Assembly: GCF_000747155.1 (NCBI RefSeq)
Contig: NZ_AVCK01000026.1
Coordinates: 1 to 43,554, forward strand
Length of the DNA: 43,554 nt
Direction of reading: 5' to 3'
From: Arenimonas metalli CF5-1
GTDB taxonomy: Bacteria > Pseudomonadota > Gammaproteobacteria > Xanthomonadales > Xanthomonadaceae
Shown here: positions 1-6,181 of the stretch, in pieces
Layout of the letters: every line of letters starts with the position of its first letter
Position numbering within the stretch: position 1 is the stretch's first letter
Position numbers and translations under genes: made by a program
The notes under the pieces: model-generated
The model's input: the letters and a program-made list of their open reading frames with translations, nothing else
Told to the model about the DNA's origin: nothing
The model's database searches: none

Positions 1-24
1 GGGCCTGAAGGCCCTCCTACAGGG
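1..24. repeat. REP subfamily A, right half (cut by window edge)
   Basis: The first 24 bases match the right arm of the complete REP pairs at 4784-4848 and 21496-21566. The left arm lies outside the window. It sits 4 bases beyond the stop codon of the phytase-like gene at 29-1144, in the same relation as the REP behind the paralogue at 4866-6041. Confidence 0.85.
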
Positions 25-28
25 GGAA

Positions 29-1144
29 TCAGGGCTGGGTGCAGTCGACGCGCAGCTCCAGGGCCCGGGCGATCTCGCGCCAGTCGAAGGCGCCGGCACC
101 CTCGTCGTTGTGCGAGACGTACAGCACGCCGTTCGGGAAGGCCTTGGTGCCCACCGCGTGCAGCCAGATGCCGTCGGTCACGGCGATATGGTCGCCGGCG
201 AAGCTGCCCTTGAACGCCAGGCTCTGGCGGTCGAAGACGTGGAAGGCGGTGCGGTCGGGGTTCTGGTCGGCGGTGATCCAATAGCCGCTGCCGTCGGCGC
301 AGGCCCATAGCGCCACGCCTTCGGCCTGGGCCTGGAAGCGCTCGGGCGGCAGACTGCGGCCGGTGTAGGTGCCGTCCATGCGGTATTCGCGCAGGGTGGT
401 GCCGATGCGGATGTCTTCCTCGGCCACCAGCAGGCGGTCGTGCACCGGGTCGCCGGCGATCGATTCGACCATGCGCAGCGCGCCTTCCTCGCTGGTGTCG
501 CCGAATTGCTCGAGCAGGGTGGCGGTCGGCGTGGCGCCGCGCAGGTCGAGGCGGTAGCGCTTCACGCGCTGGTCGAGCTCGTCCAGCGGCGGCGCCAGCT
601 GGATGCGGTAGTCGGCCATGAAGCTGTCGGTGACGAACAGCTCCAGTTCGCGCGGCGCCAGTTCGTGCAGCCACAGGCCGTAGGGGCTCTTGAGCTCGCC
701 CTTGCCGAACTGCAGCAGCGGGCGGAAGGACGGCAGCTCGAACAGCTGCACGCGCTGGTTGTCGCGCTCGACCACGAACACGATGTCGCCGAACACGGCG
801 ATGCCGTTCGGGCGCAGGAACTGGCCGGGCGCGTCGCCCTGGCCGCCGATCTCGCGCAGCATCGCGCCGGTGTTGCCGTCGTAGACCACCAGCCGGTGGG
901 TTTCCTTGGCGGTGGCGATCAGCCAGGTGCCGCCGTCGGGCGTGTTCCAGGCGGCCACCGAGTCGATCTCGTGCTCGGGCATCGGCGCGGTGACGAAGCT
1001 CTCGGCCACGCGCGCCATCGGCGGCGGGGTCTTGTCCGGCAGCGGGCCGGAGGAGCTGTCGGGGCGGCCCGCGGTCCCGGCGCAGCCGGCGACGAGCAGG
1101 GCGAGGGGGAGGGCGGCGAGGCGCCAGCGCGGGGGATGGGTCAT
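29..1144 (-). CDS. Beta-propeller phytase-like lipoprotein (copy 1)
   Basis: A 371-residue secreted protein. The N-terminus is a lipoprotein signal with lipobox LVAGC (Cys21), so it is probably anchored in the outer membrane or periplasm. The body resembles beta-propeller phytases: an early DSVAAW segment followed by LIATAK and LVVYD, a mid-protein VAEED motif like the acidic calcium/phosphate-binding EED of that family, then QAEGVALWACADGSGYWIT and VTDGIW near the C-terminus. Repeated blades such as PNGIAVFGDIVFVVERDNQRVQ also look NHL-like, so an NHL-repeat lipoprotein is the alternative reading. It is a clear paralogue of the gene at 4866-6041. A -10-like hexamer ends 8 bases before the ATG and no ribosome binding site is visible, so the mRNA may be leaderless. 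Activity on phytate is inferred. Confidence 0.8.
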   Translation of the reverse strand: MTHPPRWRLAALPLALLVAGCAGTAGRPDSSSGPLPDKTPPPMARVAESFVTAPMPEHEIDSVAAWNTPDGGTWLIATAKETHRLVVYDGNTGAMLREIGGQGDAPGQFLRPNGIAVFGDIVFVVERDNQRVQLFELPSFRPLLQFGKGELKSPYGLWLHELAPRELELFVTDSFMADYRIQLAPPLDELDQRVKRYRLDLRGATPTATLLEQFGDTSEEGALRMVESIAGDPVHDRLLVAEEDIRIGTTLREYRMDGTYTGRSLPPERFQAQAEGVALWACADGSGYWITADQNPDRTAFHVFDRQSLAFKGSFAGDHIAVTDGIWLHAVGTKAFPNGVLYVSHNDEGAGAFDWREIARALELRVDCTQP

Positions 1145-1152
1145 GGATCGGG

Positions 1153-1158
1153 ATTATG
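1153..1158 (-). promoter_or_regulatory. -10 hexamer, possible leaderless promoter of phytase copy 1
   Basis: On the minus strand the hexamer reads CATAAT and lies exactly 8 bases before the ATG at 1144. No purine-rich ribosome binding site lies between them. Transcription would start at or next to the A of the ATG. Confidence 0.45.
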
Positions 1159-1201
1159 CGGCCCGGCCCGGGCGCCCGCCATCGCCTGGGATATTCCATC
1201 G

Positions 1202-1217
1202 CTTCATCCGCATGAAG
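1202..1217. promoter_or_regulatory. Small inverted repeat upstream of the met promoter
   Basis: CTTCAT-CCGC-ATGAAG is a perfect 6-base inverted repeat ending 3 bases before the TTGACA -35 box of the methionine operon. It could be an operator half-site pair for a regulator. It does not match the MetJ box or the usual MetR pattern. Confidence 0.25.
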
Positions 1218-1220
1218 GGA

Positions 1221-1249
1221 TTGACATGCCTGCCGGGGAGGCGCAAAGT
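1221..1249 (+). promoter_or_regulatory. Sigma70-type promoter of the metX-metB-hom operon
   Basis: A perfect -35 TTGACA (1221-1226) is followed after 17 bases by a weak -10 CAAAGT (1244-1249). The predicted start near 1256 is just upstream of the first strand of the riboswitch P1 helix at 1262. That spacing supports the call although the -10 is poor. Confidence 0.5.
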
Positions 1250-1260
1250 CCACCCCGCAA

Positions 1261-1378
1261 CACCCATCGAGACCGGCTGAGGGGTAGGCCCGAAGACGCC
1301 GGGGCAACCCATGCACGAGCAATCGCGCATGAAGGTGCCAATTCCTGCGGGGACCGCGCGTCCGCCGAGAGATGGGTC
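1261..1378 (+). ncRNA. SAM-I riboswitch (S-box leader)
   Basis: The leader shows the S-box core in order. P1 is ACCCATC (1262-1268) pairing with GATGGGT (1371-1377). The P2 arm with CCGGC/GCCGG carries GGCCCGAAGAC, followed by GGGGCAACCC. P3 is CATGC/GCATG. The conserved GGTGCCAATTCCTGC segment follows, then a P4 stem GCGG/CCGC, then GAGAGATGGG closing P1. These are hallmarks of the SAM-I aptamer family, which senses S-adenosylmethionine and turns off methionine genes. It lies directly upstream of metX-metB-hom. The 321 bases between the divergent genes at 1144 and 1466 are filled by this element, its promoter and its expression platform. Confidence 0.93.
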
Positions 1379-1430
1379 ATGTGCTTCCCCGCGAGAGGCA
1401 GGGCACGTGACGCCGCTTTCCCGCATGAAC

Positions 1431-1458
1431 CTCCCTGGGTGCCCGTCCAACCCAGGAG
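1431..1458 (+). promoter_or_regulatory. Hairpin sequestering the metX ribosome binding site
   Basis: CTCCCTGGGT (1431-1440) can pair, with one bulged base, with ACCCAGGAG (1450-1458). The second strand contains the AGGAG ribosome binding site 7 bases before the metX ATG. No run of T follows, so the riboswitch probably controls translation initiation rather than termination. The pairing is seen; the mechanism is inferred. Confidence 0.6.
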
Positions 1459-1465
1459 TCCTGCG

Positions 1466-2536
1466 ATGAGTTTCCACCTTGCCCCCGCCCACCCCGACGT
1501 CCATGACCTTGTGGGAGGGACTTCAGTCCCGATGCTTTCTGGCGAAGGGCGATCGGGACTGAAGTCCCTCCCACAGGGGCCGGGGGGATTCACGTTGCCG
1601 CTGGAACTGGCGCTGCGCCACGCCGGCCCGCGCCGCGTGGTGGTGCGCGGCGAACTGCTTGGCTTGGCCGATGCGCCGCTGGTCATCGTCGCCGGCGGCA
1701 TTTCCGCGGGGCGCCACGCCGCCGCGGGCCGCGACGACGCCACGCCGGGCTGGTGGGATGCGCAGGTGGGTCCCGGTCGCGCCATCGATACCCGCCGCCT
1801 GCGCGTGCTCGCCATCGACTGGCTGGGTGCCGACGGCGCGCTCGACGTGCCGATCGACAGCGCCGACCAGGCCGATGCGCTCGCGGCCGTGCTCGATGCG
1901 CTGGGCGTGGGCCGTGCCCTGGCCTTCATCGGCGCGTCCTACGGCGCGATGGTCGGCCTGCAGTTCGCCGCGCGCCACGGTGATCGGATCGAACGCCTGG
2001 TCGCCATTTCCGGCGCGCATCGTGCCCATCCGTACGCGAGCGCCTGGCGCGCGCTGCAGCGGCAGTGCGTGGCGCTGGGCCGCAGCGAGGGCGCGGTGTC
2101 GCGCGGCCTCGCGTTGGCGCGGCAGTTCGCGATGCTGAGCTACCGCACGCCCGAGGAGTTCGGCGAGCGTTTCGACGCGCCGCCCGCGCTGCACGACGGC
2201 GTTGCCCGCTGCGCCGCCGAGGACTACCTCGCGCACTGCGGCCAGCGCTACGCCGCGCGCTGGACCAGCACCGCCTTCCTGCGCCTGTCGGAGTCCATCG
2301 ATTTGCACCGCGTTGATCCGGCCGCCGTGCGCGTGCCCACCACCGTGGTCGCCATCGAGGAAGACCGGCTGGTGCCGCTAGCCGACCTGCAGCAGCTGGT
2401 CGAGACGCTGGGCGGCCCCGCCACGCTGCGGCCGCTGCGTTCGCGCTACGGCCACGACGCCTTCCTGAAGGAGGACGCGGCCATCGCGCGCCTGCTCACC
2501 GAAGCCCTGGCCGCGGCCGAAGGCGGTGCGAAGTGA
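1466..2536 (+). CDS. metX: Homoserine O-acyltransferase (MetX family)
   Basis: A 356-residue alpha/beta-hydrolase-fold enzyme that acylates the hydroxyl of L-homoserine from acyl-CoA, the entry step of methionine synthesis. The catalytic triad is visible: Ser158 in GASYGAM, Asp300 in EEDRLVPL and His330 in RYGHDAF. The segment GWWDAQVGPGRAIDT is typical of the family. Whether acetyl- or succinyl-CoA is used cannot be read here; the following metB-like gene favours O-succinylhomoserine. The ATG at 1466 is chosen because AGGAG lies 7 bases upstream, just behind the SAM riboswitch. Residues about 15-37 are encoded by a complete REP palindrome (1510-1575) that reads through without a stop. This gives the protein a foreign segment between its N-terminus and the core. 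The stop overlaps the metB start (GTGA). Confidence 0.88.
   Translation: MSFHLAPAHPDVHDLVGGTSVPMLSGEGRSGLKSLPQGPGGFTLPLELALRHAGPRRVVVRGELLGLADAPLVIVAGGISAGRHAAAGRDDATPGWWDAQVGPGRAIDTRRLRVLAIDWLGADGALDVPIDSADQADALAAVLDALGVGRALAFIGASYGAMVGLQFAARHGDRIERLVAISGAHRAHPYASAWRALQRQCVALGRSEGAVSRGLALARQFAMLSYRTPEEFGERFDAPPALHDGVARCAAEDYLAHCGQRYAARWTSTAFLRLSESIDLHRVDPAAVRVPTTVVAIEEDRLVPLADLQQLVETLGGPATLRPLRSRYGHDAFLKEDAAIARLLTEALAAAEGGAK
1510..1575. repeat. REP subfamily B pair inside the metX coding region
   Basis: Two perfect 24-base arms (1510-1533 and 1552-1575) point inward around an 18-base centre. Each arm carries GTGGGAGGGACTTCAGTCCC, itself a hairpin with a TTCA loop. The unit is 66 bases long, a multiple of three, and is open in the metX frame. 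The same arms occur at 16555-16612. Confidence 0.92.
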
Positions 2537-3717
2537 GCGCCCGCTGTCCCGCCACGGCCGCCGTGCGCGCCGGCATCGATGCCGACACTGCCTTCGGTGC
2601 GGTCACGCCGCCGCTGGTGCTGTCGAGCAACTTCAGCTTCGCCGGCTTCAACCAGAAGCGCCGCTACGACTACACGCGCAGCGGCAACCCCACGCGCGAC
2701 CAGCTCGCCGAGGCGCTGGCCGAGCTCGAGCGCGGCTCCGGCGCGGTGGTCACGGCCACCGGCATGGCTGCGATTACGCTGGTGCTCGAGGCCCTGCTGC
2801 AGCCCGGCGACCGGCTGGTGGTGACGCACGACTGCTACGGCGGCAGCTGGCGCCTGTTCGACGCGTTGGCGCGCAAGGGCCGCTTCGAGCTGGCGCTGGT
2901 GGACCTGGCCGATGCGAGCGCCCTCGCGGCCGCGTTGGCCAAGCCGACCGCGCTGGTCTGGATTGAAACGCCGTCGAATCCGCTGCTGCGCATCACCGAT
3001 CTCTCCGCGGTCATCGCCGCCGCGCACGCCGCCGGCGCGCTGGCGCTGGTGGACAACACCTTCCTCTCGCCGGCGCTGCAGCGGCCGATCGAACACGGCG
3101 CCGACTTCGTGCTGCACTCCACCACCAAGTACATCAACGGCCACAGCGATGTGGTCGGCGGCGCGGTGGTCGCCCGCGACGCGGCGCGCCACGAACACCT
3201 GGCGTGGTGGGCCAACGCGCTCGGCCTCACCGGCTCGCCCTTCGACAGCTTCCTGACCCTGCGCGGGCTGCGCACGCTGGACGCCCGCCTGCGCGTGCAC
3301 CAGGAGAACGCTGCGGCGCTGGCCGAGCGCCTGCAGCGCCATCCGGCCTGCGCGGCCGTGCACTATCCGGGCCTGGCCTCGCATCCGGGGCATGCGCTGG
3401 CGGCGAGGCAGCAGCACGGTTTCGGCGCGATGGTGTCGCTGGAGCTCGCGGGCGGCGTGCCGGCGGTGCGCGCTTTCCTCGACGGGCTGCAGCACTTCAC
3501 GCTGGCGGAATCGCTGGGTGGCGTCGAAAGCCTGGTCGCGCATCCGGCGACGATGACGCACGCGGCGATGTCGGCCGAGGCGCGCCGCGTCGCGGGCATC
3601 GGCGAAGGCCTGCTGCGGCTGTCGGTCGGCATCGAGGCGCTGGAGGACCTCGAGGCCGACCTCGGCGCCGCGCTCGATCGCGCCGCGCGCGTGGTCGCGG
3701 CGGAGGTGCTGCCGTGA
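2533..3717 (+). CDS. metB: Cystathionine gamma-synthase
   Basis: A 394-residue PLP enzyme of the Cys/Met metabolism family. It joins O-acylhomoserine with cysteine to form cystathionine in the cytosol. Along its whole length it tracks the E. coli MetB pattern: LSSNFSFAGFN near the start, DYTRSGNPTRD, HDCYGGSWRLFD, VDNTFLSPALQ, the PLP lysine Lys199 in STTKYINGHSDVVGG, WWANALGLTG, FTLAESLGGVESL and ATMTHA near the end. The GTG start at 2533 overlaps the metX stop by four bases, indicating translational coupling. A related O-succinylhomoserine sulfhydrylase is possible, but the tyrosine and HDCYGGS pattern fits MetB better. It is the second gene of the SAM-riboswitch operon. Confidence 0.92.
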   Translation: MSARCPATAAVRAGIDADTAFGAVTPPLVLSSNFSFAGFNQKRRYDYTRSGNPTRDQLAEALAELERGSGAVVTATGMAAITLVLEALLQPGDRLVVTHDCYGGSWRLFDALARKGRFELALVDLADASALAAALAKPTALVWIETPSNPLLRITDLSAVIAAAHAAGALALVDNTFLSPALQRPIEHGADFVLHSTTKYINGHSDVVGGAVVARDAARHEHLAWWANALGLTGSPFDSFLTLRGLRTLDARLRVHQENAAALAERLQRHPACAAVHYPGLASHPGHALAARQQHGFGAMVSLELAGGVPAVRAFLDGLQHFTLAESLGGVESLVAHPATMTHAAMSAEARRVAGIGEGLLRLSVGIEALEDLEADLGAALDRAARVVAAEVLP

Positions 3718-4772
3718 GCCTGCCCGTGGAAGCCCTGCCGGCGGCGTTGCCGGCAACGCGCCGCGTGGCGCTGCTGGGCGTCGGCACCGTCGGCCGGGCC
3801 TTGCTCGATCGGCTCGCCGACCACGCGGAGCCGCGCCTCTCGCTTCAGTGGGTCGCGAACTCGCGCCGGCATGTGCACGCGCCGCAGGGGCTTTCGCCGT
3901 TGGCCTGCGCCGCCGCGCTGGCCGAGGGTGGGGCACACGACGGCGGCGGCGCGTTGCCGGCGGACTTCGGCCCCGGCGACATCGTGATCGACGCCACCGC
4001 CTCGGCCGAGCTCGCGGCCTGGCATCCGCGCTGGCTGCGCCAGGGGCTGCACGTGGTCAGCGCCAACAAGCTTGGCCTCGGCGGCCCGCTGCTGCGCCAG
4101 CACGAGATCGCCCAGCTGGCCAACGCGCAGCGCCGCTACGGCGACGCCGCCACCGTCGGCGCCGGGTTGCCGCTGCTGGCCACGCTGCGCGGCCTGCGCG
4201 CCGGCGGCGACCGCATCGGCGCGATCGTGGGCGTGCTGTCGGGCACGCTGGCCTGGCTGTTCGACGGCTACGACGGCCGCGAGCCTTTCTCGGACCGCGT
4301 GCGCGCGGCGGTGGCCCAGGGCTACGCCGAGCCCGACCCCCGCGTGGACCTCTCGGGCGAGGACGTGCGCCGCAAGCTGCTGATCCTGGCCCGCGCCGCC
4401 GGCTATCCGCTGGAGTCGGAAGAAGTGCGGGTGGACTCGCTGCTGACGCCCCGGCTGCAGGCGGCGACGCCCGACGCGGTGGATGGCGCGCTGCAGGACC
4501 TCGATGGCCCGATCGGCGAGCGCGCCGCCCGCGCCGCCCGCGATGGCCGCGTGCTGCGCTACGTCGCCCGCTTCGACGCCGCCGGCGCCCGCGTCGGCCT
4601 CGAGACGCTAGTGCCCGACGACCCGCTGGCCGTCGGCCGCGGCTGCGACAACCGCGTCGCGATCTGGAGCACCCGCTACCGCGACCGCCCGCTGCAGATC
4701 CAGGGCCCCGGCGCCGGCGCCGAAGTCACCGCCGCCGCCCTGCTCGACGACCTCCTCCGCATCCTCGCCTGA
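3714..4772 (+). CDS. hom: Homoserine dehydrogenase, monofunctional
   Basis: A 352-residue NAD(P)-dependent enzyme that reduces aspartate semialdehyde to homoserine, the substrate of MetX. A Rossmann motif LLGVGTVGRALL lies at about residues 18-30. The loop VSANKLGLGG holds the conserved lysine, and GAGLPLLATLRGL and GVLSGTLAWLFDG follow. These match the C-terminal half of bifunctional ThrA/MetL proteins rather than the classic Hom type. There is no aspartokinase part and no C-terminal ACT domain, so allosteric threonine control through ACT is not expected. The GTG start overlaps the metB stop (GTGA). As third gene of the riboswitch operon it suggests that methionine level also sets homoserine supply. 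Confidence 0.9.
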   Translation: MSLPVEALPAALPATRRVALLGVGTVGRALLDRLADHAEPRLSLQWVANSRRHVHAPQGLSPLACAAALAEGGAHDGGGALPADFGPGDIVIDATASAELAAWHPRWLRQGLHVVSANKLGLGGPLLRQHEIAQLANAQRRYGDAATVGAGLPLLATLRGLRAGGDRIGAIVGVLSGTLAWLFDGYDGREPFSDRVRAAVAQGYAEPDPRVDLSGEDVRRKLLILARAAGYPLESEEVRVDSLLTPRLQAATPDAVDGALQDLDGPIGERAARAARDGRVLRYVARFDAAGARVGLETLVPDDPLAVGRGCDNRVAIWSTRYRDRPLQIQGPGAGAEVTAAALLDDLLRILA

Positions 4773-4783
4773 CCGATGACCCG

Positions 4784-4848
4784 TGTAGGAGGGCCTTCAG
4801 GCCCGAAGCTTTCCGGCGCATAGCTTCGGGCCTGAAGGCCCTCCTACA
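4784..4848. repeat. REP subfamily A pair, between convergent genes
   Basis: The left half starts TGTAGGAGGGCCTTCAG and the right half is its reverse complement, with a short centre. Each half forms its own GGGCC-TTCA-GGCCC hairpin. It fills the space between hom (ends 4772, plus) and the phytase-like gene (ends 4866, minus), so it may act as a bidirectional terminator or mRNA stabiliser. Confidence 0.92.
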
Positions 4849-4865
4849 GGTAGCGCGAAACGGAA

Positions 4866-6041
4866 TCAGGGCGTGGTGCAGCTCTCGCGCAGGTCGAGGG
4901 CCTTGGCGATGTCGCGCCAGTCGAAGGCGCCGACGCCCATGTCGTCGTGCACGGCGTAGAACACGCCCGCGGGGAAACGCTTCGTGCGCGGCTGGTGCAG
5001 CCAGACGCCGTCGGTGTTGGCGATGGTCTCGCCGGCGAACGCGCCCAGCGGCGCCAGCGTCACGCGGTCGAAGACGTGGAACAGGCTGCGATCCTTGAAC
5101 TGATCGGTGGTGATCCAGTAGCCGCTGCCGTCCGCGCAGCTCCACAGCGACAGCCCCTCGGCCTGCGCCTTGAACTGGCCCACGCCGACCGAGCGGCCCT
5201 TGAACACGCCGTCCAGCGAGTACTCGCGGTAGCCCGTGCCGGTGGCCACGTCCTCCTCGGCCACCAGCACGCGGTCGTGCGCCACGTCGCCCCACAGCGA
5301 TTCGGGAATGCGGATCGCACCGTCGGCGCCGGTGTCGCCGAAGGTGCCGGTGGCCTCGGCCACCAGCGCCTCGCCGTCGGCGCGCACGCGATAGCGATGA
5401 ATGCGCTGGCCGAGCGCGGAAAGCGGCGGCAGGATGTCTTCGTCGGCCGCGTCCTTGCCCGCCATGTAGGCGTCGCTCACCATCACCTCGAAGTCGCCCG
5501 GCCCGTGTTCGCGGATCCACAGCCCGTAAGGCTTGCGCAGCGCGTCCTCGCCAAAGGTGAGCCGCGACTCCAGCCCGGGCAGCGACAGCACCTGCACGCG
5601 CGCGTTGTCCCGCTCGACCACGAAGACCAGGTCGCCGGCCACCGCGATCCCGTTCGGGCGGCTGAACTGGCCCGGCCCCGGGCCGACGGTGCCGATGTCG
5701 CGCAGGGTCGCGCCGGTGTCGCCGTCGTACATCACCAGCCCCTTGCTGCCTTCCTTGGCGGTGGCCAGCAGCCAGGTGACGCCGTCCGGCGCGGTCCACG
5801 ACGCCAGCGAGTCGGTGTTGTTCTCCGGCACCATCTCGGTGAGGAAGGCTTCAGCCACGACGGCATGGGCGATACCGGCGTCGGCCAGCAGCGGATCCAC
5901 CTCGACGTTCTCGTCCGGCTCGCGCTCACGCACGGGCGTCGGCGCCGCGGTCGGCCCGGCGGCGGGCTCGGGCGCGGAAGGCGTGCAGGCAACGGCAACC
6001 AGCAGCGGCAGCAGGGCAAGCGAAAGCAGGGTGGGGCGCAT
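4866..6041 (-). CDS. Beta-propeller phytase-like lipoprotein (copy 2)
   Basis: A 391-residue paralogue of the protein at 29-1144. A hydrophobic signal ends in VAVAC (Cys19), a slightly non-standard lipobox, followed by a Pro/Ala-rich linker to about residue 45. Shared motifs are DSLASW with LLATAKEGSKGLVMYD, PNGIAV with VVERDNARVQV, the acidic VAEEDV, QAEGLSLWSCADGSGYWIT and NTDGVW, a pattern seen in beta-propeller phytases. Such enzymes release phosphate from phytate with calcium at the cell surface. It is divergent from a TonB-dependent receptor, a pairing known for proteobacterial phytases. Catalysis is inferred; an NHL-repeat protein of other function cannot be excluded. Confidence 0.82.
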   Translation of the reverse strand: MRPTLLSLALLPLLVAVACTPSAPEPAAGPTAAPTPVREREPDENVEVDPLLADAGIAHAVVAEAFLTEMVPENNTDSLASWTAPDGVTWLLATAKEGSKGLVMYDGDTGATLRDIGTVGPGPGQFSRPNGIAVAGDLVFVVERDNARVQVLSLPGLESRLTFGEDALRKPYGLWIREHGPGDFEVMVSDAYMAGKDAADEDILPPLSALGQRIHRYRVRADGEALVAEATGTFGDTGADGAIRIPESLWGDVAHDRVLVAEEDVATGTGYREYSLDGVFKGRSVGVGQFKAQAEGLSLWSCADGSGYWITTDQFKDRSLFHVFDRVTLAPLGAFAGETIANTDGVWLHQPRTKRFPAGVFYAVHDDMGVGAFDWRDIAKALDLRESCTTP

Positions 6042-6102
6042 GGTGTTTTCCGAGAAATGAAGGAAGTCGGTGACGCTTGTATCGCAGCCTCAAGGCATTC
6101 CC

Positions 6103-6115
6103 ATGACACCGTCAT
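6103..6115. promoter_or_regulatory. ATGAC-N3-GTCAT inverted repeat in the phytase/receptor promoter region
   Basis: A perfect 5-base inverted repeat lies midway between the divergent phytase-like gene and TonB-dependent receptor. Each half resembles a PhoB half-site (CTGTCAT) in opposite orientation, but a proper direct-repeat Pho box is not present. It is a candidate operator only. Confidence 0.3.
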
Positions 6116-6143
6116 CGGTCACATTTCGGCCATCTGCGCCGCG

Positions 6144-6149
6144 TAGAAA
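6144..6149 (+). promoter_or_regulatory. -10 box of the TonB-dependent receptor gene
   Basis: TAGAAA matches the -10 consensus at four of six positions and is followed by AGGGGA and then the start codon about 33 bases on. No good -35 is present, which would fit an activator-dependent promoter using the nearby inverted repeat. Confidence 0.35.
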
Positions 6150-6181
6150 TCCCCGCATCCATTACAGGGGAACCCGTGGCA

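Noticed and set aside
2446-3936. Long minus-strand open frame over metB
   Set aside because: It runs antisense to a clearly coding metB/hom region, is Arg/Ala-rich without motifs and is a frame shadow common at this GC content.
6103-6127. Canonical Pho box upstream of the TonB-dependent receptor
   Set aside because: Only one good half-site can be found in each orientation; the two direct repeats with 11-base spacing are not present.
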